Assembly: GCA_947631275.1 (NCBI GenBank)
Contig: CANRKR010000001.1
Location: 40,384-104,383, forward strand
Direction of reading: 5' to 3'
Origin: an uncultured Akkermansia sp.
Lineage (GTDB): Bacteria > Verrucomicrobiota > Verrucomicrobiia > Verrucomicrobiales > Akkermansiaceae
DNA length: 64,000 nucleotides
Shown: positions 9,628 through 17,303 of the stretch, piece by piece
How the letters are laid out: each line of letters starts with the position of its first letter
Numbering within the stretch: the stretch's first letter is position 1
Notes under the pieces: model-generated
Told to the model about the DNA's origin: nothing
What the model saw: only the letters and a program-made list of their open reading frames with translations
Database searches by the model: none
Made by a program: the position numbers and the translations under genes

Positions 9628-10881
9628 TCATCGTTTCTTGAAAAAGCGGAAGTCTAATATGTGGTGCGAGCGCAGCCCACTTGCCACTCGTTTCCAATCC
9701 GCTGCATCAAACTGCGGCCATTCCGTGAGAATAACCAATACATCGGCTCCAAGCGCTGCGCTGTACATATCCGGCGCGTATTGAACGCTGTCGCCCAAGA
9801 TGCGCCGCGCCGTTGTCATGGCTTGCGGGTCGTAGACGCACACGTCCACGTGGTGACTCGCCAGTCGCTGCACAATCTCCACGGCGGGACTTTCCCGGCA
9901 GTCGTCCGTCCCCTCCTTGAAGGCCAGTCCCCAGATGGCGATCTTCGGAGAGGGCACATCTTCCACCTCTTTCAGGATGCGCTGCGCCATGTGTTCACGG
10001 CGCTTTTTGTTCCCCTTGATGGCAGCACGGATAAGCGAGAGCTCCACCCCCAGTTTGCGCGCCATGTGTTCGATGGCCTTTGTGTCCTTCGGGAAGCAGG
10101 ATCCGCCGTAGCCCGGTCCGGGTTTGAGGAAAGCCGGGCCGATGCGCGAGTCCAGACCCATGCCCTGCGCCACCTCGTGGATGTTGGCTCCCGCCGCTTC
10201 GCAGAAGTCCGCCATCTCGTTGATGTAATGGATCTTCACCGCCAGGAAAGCATTGGAGGCGTATTTGATGGCCTCCGAGGAACGGCGCGCCACGAAGAGA
10301 AATCTGGGAGCATTGGGCAGAGGGGCGTAGAGCTCGCGAATCAGCTCGCGGGCTTTCTGCGATTGCGTACCCACCACGATGCGCACCGGATGAAAAAAGT
10401 CATGCACAGCGTAGCCTTCTCTCAGAAACTCCGGCAGGGAGATTACCTCGACCCGCGCCTTCGGGTTGCTCTTACGGATGAGTTTTTCGACTTCATCCCC
10501 CGTCCCCACCGGTACCGTGGACTTGACCGCTACAACGGCATCCGTCGGCAAAAAGGGCGCCATCTCCCTCACCGCTCCGAACAGGTAGGAGAGATTGGCT
10601 TCACCCGTGGCAGGATTCTCGGGCGTCCCGACCGCCAACATCACGATTCGCGCTCCGCTCACGCCTTCTTTCATGTCATCCGTGAAAGTCAGTCGTCCGG
10701 ACTCCAGCTCGGTCTTCAAAAACTCCTCGAGTCCCTCTTCAAACAGCGTCGTCTGCCCGGCTCGCAGCTTCTCCACCTTCTCGTGGTCGCAATCAATGCA
10801 GCTGACATCGTGACCAAGCCTCGCCAGTCCCGCTCCCGTGGGAAGCCCCACATATCCTGTCCCAATTACAGATATTTTCAT
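9628..10881 (-). CDS. ugd: UDP-glucose 6-dehydrogenase
   Basis: Oxidises UDP-glucose to UDP-glucuronate with two NAD+, supplying uronic acid for surface polysaccharide. Near-full-length at 417 residues. The NAD-binding GTGYVG is at 7-12, VKSTVPVGT at ~119, SLPEFLREG at ~148 (the family usually has N in place of L), and GGSCFPKDT with the thiohemiacetal-forming cysteine at C262. The C-terminal UDP-binding Rossmann half (IAIWGLAFKEGTDDCRESP) is complete. The gene lies 12 bp downstream of the GT-B-like gene in the operon and is visibly more GC-rich than the large glycosyltransferase genes that follow. A close paralogue (UDP-mannose dehydrogenase type) is less likely. Confidence 0.93.
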   Translation of the reverse strand: MKISVIGTGYVGLPTGAGLARLGHDVSCIDCDHEKVEKLRAGQTTLFEEGLEEFLKTELESGRLTFTDDMKEGVSGARIVMLAVGTPENPATGEANLSYLFGAVREMAPFLPTDAVVAVKSTVPVGTGDEVEKLIRKSNPKARVEVISLPEFLREGYAVHDFFHPVRIVVGTQSQKARELIRELYAPLPNAPRFLFVARRSSEAIKYASNAFLAVKIHYINEMADFCEAAGANIHEVAQGMGLDSRIGPAFLKPGPGYGGSCFPKDTKAIEHMARKLGVELSLIRAAIKGNKKRREHMAQRILKEVEDVPSPKIAIWGLAFKEGTDDCRESPAVEIVQRLASHHVDVCVYDPQAMTTARRILGDSVQYAPDMYSAALGADVLVILTEWPQFDAADWKRVASGLRSHHILDFRFFKKR

Positions 10882-10893
10882 AATAATTAGCCA

Positions 10894-11832
10894 CTAAATA
10901 TGAGAAAAGATTGAAGAAGAAATACCTATGCTGTCCTGTTTCAGTACGTTGTATTCATGGATCAATTCTTCGGTGACCCATGGGAAGAGTTTGAGGCTGT
11001 ACATGGGCTGCAGGTCGTTGTGGAATTTGTTGTGGGAATAAATAATAAATTGAGGGATGGGAAGGTCGCAAAGGACATCGCACAGTCCGCTGCGCAGAGC
11101 GATGATTGCCCTGGCGTGTGAGGCGAGGGCGTACGCTTCCGAAATGGAGAACAGCGGGGAGTTATAGAACACATCGTAGCCTCTGGCTCGCAGAGAAGTC
11201 TCAATCTCATCCCAGAAAGCGGGAGGCAAAGCCTCGCAGGAGCGGGCGACGGGTGAGAGAAAAACGAAATTATCCAGGTTGAGCCGCAACGCCTGTGCTT
11301 TAGCGAGAGCGCTGCGCTCGACCTCCGGGGGAATAACGGCGCGGGAGTATGAGAGAGACGACACATCGGCATGCATGTACTCTGCCCACGATTGCAGGAA
11401 GGGCTTTCCCCGGTTATTCATCGCGAGGAGTCGTGAACTCGTGAGAAGGGGTTCCACATGATTCCCATTGATGCATTGGGGCTCCTTGAGTTCCGCCGCG
11501 TCGCCGCAATAGAAGACCGGAATATGCGGAGCAAACAGGCGGAAGATATCGGCATGCTGGAAACGGCTGCCGAAGACGAGTTCATCGGGTTTGTACCATA
11601 GGGCGTGGGTGCGCGCGTACGTGACCGCCTCGCCCGTGTTGTTGATGATCACTTTGACACGGCGGTTGTGCACGCCTCGCGCATTGGCGGCAAAGGCCTC
11701 TGCAAAGCTGTCGTACCGCTGCGCGTATTTCTTCACTCTGTACTGAATGCCCAGGAAGTAGCGCTTTTCGCAGAACTCCATTTTCACGACGCGAATAACA
11801 GGCAACCCAAACAGATGAACTTCTCGCTGCAT
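10894..11832 (-). CDS. Putative GT-B-like glycan biosynthesis protein
   Basis: A 312-residue protein without signal peptide or membrane helices. The C-terminal half has alternating strands and helices (NFVFLSPVARSCEALP, GYDVFYNSP, ALASHARAIIALRSGLCDVLCDL, PQFIIYSH) like the nucleotide-sugar half of GT-B enzymes such as families 9 and 11, including a loop resembling their R-S/T-G segment. Identity is too low by eye to name a family. It lies 3 bp after the HAD gene and 12 bp before ugd, so it is a member of the polysaccharide operon. Confidence 0.6.
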   Translation of the reverse strand: MQREVHLFGLPVIRVVKMEFCEKRYFLGIQYRVKKYAQRYDSFAEAFAANARGVHNRRVKVIINNTGEAVTYARTHALWYKPDELVFGSRFQHADIFRLFAPHIPVFYCGDAAELKEPQCINGNHVEPLLTSSRLLAMNNRGKPFLQSWAEYMHADVSSLSYSRAVIPPEVERSALAKAQALRLNLDNFVFLSPVARSCEALPPAFWDEIETSLRARGYDVFYNSPLFSISEAYALASHARAIIALRSGLCDVLCDLPIPQFIIYSHNKFHNDLQPMYSLKLFPWVTEELIHEYNVLKQDSIGISSSIFSHI

Positions 11833-11835
11833 AAC

Positions 11836-12213
11836 TCACACCTCCTCATCAATGCTCCAATGAATGTCCCACGTTCCGTCGCGCTGTTGCCTCAACGCAT
11901 ACGCCATGCACAAACCGCTCGGCTTGTCGTCGTTGATGAGGATACGCTCTCCCACGGGCGCTCCGCAGATGAGCCAATCGTAGCGGATTCCTTCTCGATG
12001 CAAAAAGTCTTCCAATGCTGCCCTGTGTTCCTCCTTGCGACTCGTGATGAGCACCACCATGTCCCCCTCCGGCAATTGAGCAAAAAACTCCTTCACCCCC
12101 GGCAGCAGGGTGTCTCCGCCGTGCAGGTGCCCGTTGTGCACGCAGAGCGTACCGTCCACATCCAGAATCCAGGTGTGGGGCAGAGGAGAGAGGGTGAGAG
12201 AGTCGGGGGTCAT
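11836..12213 (-). CDS. Small HAD-family phosphatase
   Basis: A 125-residue minimal HAD fold: WILDVDGTLC (nucleophile D18, acid/base D20), VLITSRK (motif II, S58) and INDDKPSG (metal-binding acids D95/D96). The frame stays open further upstream to 12369, but that part is an overlap shadow. The ATG at 12213 overlaps the preceding stop as ATGA and is the supported start. Coupling to the fused nucleotidyltransferase/kinase suggests it dephosphorylates a sugar- or polyol-phosphate intermediate of the same activated precursor. Confidence 0.82.
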   Translation of the reverse strand: MTPDSLTLSPLPHTWILDVDGTLCVHNGHLHGGDTLLPGVKEFFAQLPEGDMVVLITSRKEEHRAALEDFLHREGIRYDWLICGAPVGERILINDDKPSGLCMAYALRQQRDGTWDIHWSIDEEV

Positions 12214-13775
12214 GCGCGGGGTTGTTCTTCGTCGAGGTATTTCTGCAGCTCCAGCAGCCCTTTGTAGAAGGCGCCGCAGATGGCGTCGTAGTCCTCCCAT
12301 GCGTAGGTGGTGAGGCTCAGCCAGATGATGGCGTGCAGCAGCTTGATCTTTCGGCGATCGGCGCCGCACAATTCAAAAAAGTCCTCTTCCAGCGCACTCC
12401 ATCCATTGGAGACGATTTCCAGCTCCACGCCGTCTTCGCCGATCTCCAGAGAAAAGTTTTTACGGTTGAACTGGTCGTAGTCGCCCACCACGCTGTAGTA
12501 GAGCTTCGCCCAGTCGTAATCTGCATCGCCGAAGAGAGCAGTTTTGCCGAAGTAGCCGCGCGGGTCGATGAGCACGGGGCGCACCCCCTCCGTTTCCAGC
12601 AGCATGTTGTGGAACGTGCAGTCCCCGTGGATGAAGTGGAACTCACTCGGGAACATACGGCGCATCTGCGCCATGATTTCATCCTTGACGGCGTAGATGT
12701 TGCGGCACCGCTTGCCGTTGACCTCCACCCACTCCTCCTGCGCAAAGGGGACGAGCTGCTGCACTTTAGCGAGGCGGTCGAAGGTTTTCGTGATGTAGTT
12801 GTTCTCGCAGTCTGCCTGATTCGCCGGGGTAGTCGGAGCGAGGGCATGCAGCTGCTTGAGGGCATCCACGATCTTCACCAGCAGGGCTCGCTTGAACCCA
12901 CGCGTCAGGAAGGCGTATTCGTACACATTCCTGCCGCGAACCTTCTCCATCACCAGCGGGGTGTAGCCGTAGATCTGCGGGATGTTCTCGTAGCCCAACT
13001 CTTTGGCCTTGCGGTACCAGTTCGCCTCATCCGCGGCAAGTCGCTCACCCTGCTCGTTGATGGGGTATTTGATCACCACATCTCCCTTGAAGTCCACCTT
13101 ATTGAACGGACGGCATTTCGGACGGTTCAACTCGTTCTGGAAGTAGGAGAGCATGGTGCCTACCTCCAGCCCGCCGTACATATCCAGCCGCCGGAAGGAT
13201 AATCCTTTCCCCGCGAGATAACGCACAAACTCCCCTTCCTGCGGCACATCGGAGATCTGGTTCTTATCCCGGAAAATGAACAGCCCCGCCACGCCGTTCT
13301 CAGCGGAAGATTCTTCCGCAAGCTTCCCGTCGCGATACGACCAGCGGCACGGGAAGTCCCTGGAGATGCCAAGATAGTTGTCCTCCACCTTCTCGGGAAT
13401 GCTTGTGACATCCGACAGGATGAGATCGCACCAGATGAGCATGAAGGGGACACCGCCCGGCACTCGCTGCAGAGCTTCTTCAATCCCGGAACAGGTGCCT
13501 TTCTTTGCCGCGTCGATCACCTCGTAATCGACTTCGCAAAATGCCGCCAGATAACGTTTGAAGGTTTCCTTCTGGTAGTCCGCAATGATGAGGAACTTCG
13601 CCTGCGGATAGCGCTCAAACAGGTGGAAAATCATCGGACGATTGTCCACGGGCACCAGAGCCTTGGGCTTGTTGGTGGTGAGCGTTTCCAGCCGCGACCC
13701 CCTTCCGCCCGCCTGCACGATGATGTAGGGGAGACGCCCTCCCGATCCGGACTCAACTGTTGTCGTTTCTCTCAT
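12210..13775 (-). CDS. Nucleotidyltransferase-APH-type kinase fusion
   Basis: A 521-residue bifunctional protein. Residues ~15-240 are a sugar-nucleotidyltransferase domain with the signature AGGRGSRLETLTTNKPKAL and a WCDL acidic metal site. Residues ~260-510 resemble the aminoglycoside/choline phosphotransferase fold: YTPLVMEKVRG, FIHGDCTFHN catalytic loop (~385) and LIDPRGY (~401). The pair would phosphorylate a small alcohol, amine or sugar and activate it with a nucleotide, as LicA/LicC do for choline in one polypeptide here. The substrate is unknown. It overlaps the HAD gene by 4 bp. Confidence 0.85.
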   Translation of the reverse strand: MRETTTVESGSGGRLPYIIVQAGGRGSRLETLTTNKPKALVPVDNRPMIFHLFERYPQAKFLIIADYQKETFKRYLAAFCEVDYEVIDAAKKGTCSGIEEALQRVPGGVPFMLIWCDLILSDVTSIPEKVEDNYLGISRDFPCRWSYRDGKLAEESSAENGVAGLFIFRDKNQISDVPQEGEFVRYLAGKGLSFRRLDMYGGLEVGTMLSYFQNELNRPKCRPFNKVDFKGDVVIKYPINEQGERLAADEANWYRKAKELGYENIPQIYGYTPLVMEKVRGRNVYEYAFLTRGFKRALLVKIVDALKQLHALAPTTPANQADCENNYITKTFDRLAKVQQLVPFAQEEWVEVNGKRCRNIYAVKDEIMAQMRRMFPSEFHFIHGDCTFHNMLLETEGVRPVLIDPRGYFGKTALFGDADYDWAKLYYSVVGDYDQFNRKNFSLEIGEDGVELEIVSNGWSALEEDFFELCGADRRKIKLLHAIIWLSLTTYAWEDYDAICGAFYKGLLELQKYLDEEQPRA

Positions 13776-13800
13776 AACCTATCTCTGATAGCTTCTCTTC

Positions 13801-14697
13801 TCAGCCTGTGATCGTTTCCTCCTCACTCACCCACGGAAAGAAATAGGGTGATAATTTGTTCTCTACCGCTGCCGAGAGTTTCCGAACCCGGTACACGCCC
13901 CTCTCCCACGTGTCCGCCTGCAGGCACGTCTCGGGAATGACACTCTGCGCCGTCCCATCGTGCGGGATGATGTACCAGCCACGATTCGTCGGATCGGCTA
14001 TGGCCATGTAAAGGTCTCTCCCCCGGCGCTCGTCCGCCCTCTCCCCGGTCGCTCTCCCCTTGATCTGCAGCAGCATCACCTCGTTGCCTCCCTCCGGACT
14101 CTCTCTCGTTGCGATCACATCCACCCCCCATGCATCATTCATCACTCGCTGGCATTCGAATCCGTAGTCCGCCAGCAGCGACATCAGCTTCTGGATGCTG
14201 TACGCCTCCTTCCCACGTTCACTCAGCTCCTCGTACCTCACCGGCTCAAAGCGCCGCCCGCGCGGCAGCATCGTCCCTTCTCCCTGCACCGCTGTCTCCT
14301 CCCCCTGCGGTTCCCTCATCAGACTGAACACCATCTGCGTGTCCCTCTGCGTCACCGCCGAGAAGATTTCTCCCCTCTTGTAGTCCGTGTAGAGCGAATA
14401 CTTCTCGCTCGCCGCTCCACGGTCGATCACGTTGATGGCATGCTCGTGAAAGGCTTTCTCTAGCTCCGCCGCCGGGGCCGAAAAGACGCGCCTGTCTCCG
14501 TTGATCGCACACACAAACCAGTACCTCGCGTTGTTGCGCGCCGCCTCGCTCAACTTCTTCGTCCGTATGTTCATCCAACACCTCTCCTCGTTCGCCACGC
14601 AGGGCTTGGCGGCGTAGACGGCATATCGGTAGGGTAATTTAATCTTCACGGTTGATTTCACCTTGATTACCTGTCGATGCACCCTCGGATGGCGCAC
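13801..14697 (-). CDS. PD-(D/E)XK nuclease-like hypothetical protein
   Basis: The segment GVDVIATRE followed by VMLLQIKGR looks like the D-x(n)-(E/Q)xK core of restriction-type nucleases, and RGRDLYMAIADPTNRGWYIIPHD resembles the strand that follows it in group-I-intron-type members. The catalytic E is replaced by Q, a change that some active members tolerate. The start is uncertain: the leftmost start is GTG at 14697, GTG at 14661 is also possible, and ATG at 14574 has a good AGGAGAGG upstream but would cut a protein-like KIKLPYRYAVYAAK segment. It is the first gene of the minus-strand run, 25 bp from the nucleotidyltransferase. Confidence 0.55.
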   Translation of the reverse strand: MRHPRVHRQVIKVKSTVKIKLPYRYAVYAAKPCVANEERCWMNIRTKKLSEAARNNARYWFVCAINGDRRVFSAPAAELEKAFHEHAINVIDRGAASEKYSLYTDYKRGEIFSAVTQRDTQMVFSLMREPQGEETAVQGEGTMLPRGRRFEPVRYEELSERGKEAYSIQKLMSLLADYGFECQRVMNDAWGVDVIATRESPEGGNEVMLLQIKGRATGERADERRGRDLYMAIADPTNRGWYIIPHDGTAQSVIPETCLQADTWERGVYRVRKLSAAVENKLSPYFFPWVSEEETITG

Positions 14698-14707
14698 GAC
14701 CGCCGCA

Positions 14708-14904
14708 GTATATCTCTTTCCAAATGCGATGCGCTGGCAACCTTATGATGACTATCTCTCAATCAATAAGTTACCCTATGGAACTTATTTCGGTTTTCGC
14801 AGACCCCTCCTTTCTTTCCGAATGCTTACAGTGTCCCGGAATCCTCATCACTGCGCGTTTTTTTGATTATTTTGACTGGACATCGCATTTGGAAAGAGAT
14901 ATAC
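14708..14904. repeat. Perfect 24-bp inverted repeat around a 149-bp spacer
   Basis: The arm at 14708-14731 (begins GTATATCTCTTTCC) is the exact reverse complement of 14881-14904. The 149-bp interior has no convincing gene and no clear target-site duplication flanks the ends. Long terminal arms on a 197-bp unit resemble a MITE or other non-autonomous element. A long-range hairpin or paired operator upstream of the polysaccharide run is an alternative. Confidence 0.7.
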
Positions 14905-15190
14905 ACCCAAAAATAGACGCTATGAACTTGTCATCAACAATTAATATGATTCATCGTCGACAAGACGAGTAGTCAAAAAGGATCGATCATATCCCGCGAA
15001 AAATGAGCGAATTTGAGACCTAACAGGCTGACCAGCAAACGTAAAAATCAATCATTCTTCACCGATCCCCAAAAATTCCGCCTCGCTCAAGCCCCACATC
15101 CCTGCGGCTTTACCGCACGATCTTCCAAATTTGTGACCCGAAAATTCCAAATCTCAAAATTCGGGCATCCTCCGTGATCGGACAAAAATA
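14905..15190. other. Intergenic stretch with no gene seen
   Basis: About 290 bp between the inverted-repeat unit and the IS remnant. All frames are broken by stops, and I see no tRNA-like cloverleaf, terminator or repeat in it. It separates the minus-strand polysaccharide run from the plus-strand foldase gene. Confidence 0.5.
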
Positions 15191-15403
15191 GTGCAATCTA
15201 TAATCCTTGCTTTCTTGCATCGAGAGGCCAGCGAGGCATATTTTTCTCTCCAGACAGAAAGCGGCCCTATTCCTGCTTGTTTACTTATCTTAAGTGGTAT
15301 ATGCTTGATATTAACTCTCTATTTTTGAGGCATCAAGCTTTCAGGAAATCCTCTTTTCCCGTTTTTAGCCATCCTTCGGCGACTTTATTTTGAGGCAATG
15401 CGC
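15191..15403 (-). mobile_element. Decayed 5' fragment of the IS found at 44753-46157
   Basis: Read on the minus strand, this 213-bp stretch matches the left end of the intact IS from its outer terminal repeat (GCGCATTGCCTCAAAA) through the leader and about the first 35 transposase codons. The translation IPLKISKQAGIGPLSVWREK corresponds to MPFKMSKQARIELLSVWREK of the intact copy. The start codon has become ATA and the match stops abruptly. It is an old truncated insertion, diverged by many substitutions. Confidence 0.85.
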
Positions 15404-15427
15404 GATGCATCTACGCAAGGTTCAGAC

Positions 15428-15455
15428 TTGAAAGAAGAAGAATTTAGCGTAGAAT
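15428..15455 (+). promoter_or_regulatory. Candidate sigma70 promoter for the PpiD-like gene
   Basis: TTGAAA at 15428-15433, a 16-bp spacer and TAGAAT at 15450-15455, 44 bp before the ATG at 15500. It lies just outside the IS remnant. Confidence 0.5.
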
Positions 15456-15499
15456 GAGCGGTGTCAGCGTAACCACTTTTTAATCATCCAGTCCATTTT

Positions 15500-17269
15500 A
15501 TGACCATCCTAGAATTCATCCGCAAGAACTCCCTCATGGTACTCATCGTCATCGTCGCTGTCGGTGCGGGGCTCGTGATGATGGATTACAGCGGCAAAGG
15601 GAGCGCCTTCTCTCGCGACTTTTACATCCGAGTGAATGATGTCGGCTATAGCTACCCGGAGACTGCTGCCATGGGCGAAAATGGCAAGCAATTCCTCTCT
15701 TCCCTCATCTCCGCTACCGGCGAACTCACTGAGCACCTGGATGCCGATGGCAACGGCGCCATCGATCCCTCAGAACAACCTGCTGCCATCGCATGGCAAC
15801 AGGAGCACCCGGAAGTCTTCCGATCCCTTAACGATCTTCGTTCCGTGTACGCTGCCTGGCATTATGGTGTGGCGAAAGACGGGGAGGTGAATGTGGCGAT
15901 TAATCGTGCGATGCTGCAGGCTGAGGCAGATAAGCTGGGCCTGCACCCCAGCGAGGAGCAAATCGATGCTTACCTGCGAGCCTTGCCCGCTTTCAAAAAG
16001 GAAGATGGCTCCTTCGACCTCGACCTCTATCGTCGCCTCGCCGGCTACCGCCATGGCAACACCAACCGCGTGCACGAGGAAGCTTTCCGCGGCGTGGTGT
16101 CAGATCTCATTATCTGGGACGCTCTACGGAAGATGGTGGGCGATGGAGTAGCGTTCAACACAAAAGCGCAGGTGGCCTACCTTGACGCCATCTCCCAGAG
16201 CATCTCCGGCATCACCGCGTTCATCCCCTCCTCGGCCGCCCCCGCCGCTCCGGATCCCACGGAAGACGAACTAAAGGCCTACTGGGAGCAGCACAAAGAA
16301 AACTACAAGAGCGACGAGCGCCGCATCATCTCCGTCTATACCCTCACCCCGGGGGAAGGGGGTAATTCTGAAAATCTGCTGGCTACAGCGGACGAGATTT
16401 TGCAGGAACTTTCTCTCGCAAACGGTCAGGGGCTGGATGGCATCCTGGATCGTGCCTCGAAAAACCCTCAATACGAGCCTTTCTCCTACCTGCAAGCGGA
16501 TGGTTCCGCTCTGCAAAGCTATGAACTCTCCACGCAGCAAGAGTTGGCTGAACTCCTGCGGGATACCGTGAATGATAACGGAAAGGATACCCCGCTGGCA
16601 ACCATTGCCTTCTCTGAGGTAGAAAACGTCGCAACACCGGAGGTGTATCTGGCCGCCAAAACCAACGGCACGGCGGATCGTCTGGTAGCCATCCGCCAGA
16701 TCCGTGGTTTCTACACCACGCCGGACGGAAAACTTAAGCTCGTGCGCATCGAGGCCGTGGAACCTCCCACCGTGCTGAGCTATGAGAAGGCGAAAGAACG
16801 AGCTCTCGTTGATTGTCGTAAGGAGCGTGCCGATCATGCCTTGCGACAGTACGCGCAAAAAATTTACGACCAAATACAGTCCGCCCTTGCTGAGAAGGGG
16901 CTGCGCGATGCTTTTGAAATCGCCACGACTGCCGGCAGTACAGTGGAAGATTTCGGCCCTCTTGCCATGGGACAGCTCAACACCGTCCTGCCAAGCGGTG
17001 TATCAGATGCCGACCTCATCGGCACACCGAGCGGAAAACTTGCACCTCTCGCTATTCTGCCGGACGGCGCACGCATTACGGCCGTGAGCCGCCGCACTGT
17101 TGAAAACTCCCCATCCGCAACAATTCGCCGGCAGCTCATGGAACTGCCCATGCAGAACGAGCAGCTACGCGCTGAAATGATGCAGGAATGGCAGCACGAC
17201 GGGTTCACACGCTTCAAAGTGCAGCTCTCCACAAGCGTGCGCACTACGCGGGATTCCGGCGAGGAATAA
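15500..17269 (+). CDS. PpiD-like membrane-anchored SurA_N chaperone with EF-hand loop
   Basis: A 589-residue protein with a short cytoplasmic tail and one membrane helix at ~11-29, as in PpiD, so the rest is periplasmic and should help fold outer-membrane proteins. Residues ~105-240 match the SurA/PpiD N-terminal chaperone region (NRAMLQAEADKLGLHPSEEQIDAYL, DLYRRLAGYRHG). The central region, where PpiD carries a parvulin fold, has no recognisable parvulin signature. Unusually, residues 81-92 form a textbook EF-hand loop (DADGNGAIDPSE), implying calcium binding between the anchor and the chaperone region. It is followed after 34 bp by the POT transporter. Confidence 0.78.
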   Translation: MTILEFIRKNSLMVLIVIVAVGAGLVMMDYSGKGSAFSRDFYIRVNDVGYSYPETAAMGENGKQFLSSLISATGELTEHLDADGNGAIDPSEQPAAIAWQQEHPEVFRSLNDLRSVYAAWHYGVAKDGEVNVAINRAMLQAEADKLGLHPSEEQIDAYLRALPAFKKEDGSFDLDLYRRLAGYRHGNTNRVHEEAFRGVVSDLIIWDALRKMVGDGVAFNTKAQVAYLDAISQSISGITAFIPSSAAPAAPDPTEDELKAYWEQHKENYKSDERRIISVYTLTPGEGGNSENLLATADEILQELSLANGQGLDGILDRASKNPQYEPFSYLQADGSALQSYELSTQQELAELLRDTVNDNGKDTPLATIAFSEVENVATPEVYLAAKTNGTADRLVAIRQIRGFYTTPDGKLKLVRIEAVEPPTVLSYEKAKERALVDCRKERADHALRQYAQKIYDQIQSALAEKGLRDAFEIATTAGSTVEDFGPLAMGQLNTVLPSGVSDADLIGTPSGKLAPLAILPDGARITAVSRRTVENSPSATIRRQLMELPMQNEQLRAEMMQEWQHDGFTRFKVQLSTSVRTTRDSGEE

Positions 17270-17303
17270 AATATCCTCAGTAGCCCGCCTCCTCCCTTCC
17301 CTT

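Noticed and set aside
9661-10890. 409-codon plus-strand frame antisense to ugd
   Set aside because: It lies entirely opposite a clearly conserved dehydrogenase; its composition (Arg/His-rich) is that of a reverse-frame shadow of a GC-rich gene.
12222-13202. 326-codon plus-strand frame opposite the nucleotidyltransferase/kinase gene
   Set aside because: Antisense to well-conserved catalytic motifs, with no recognisable domain or ribosome-binding site.
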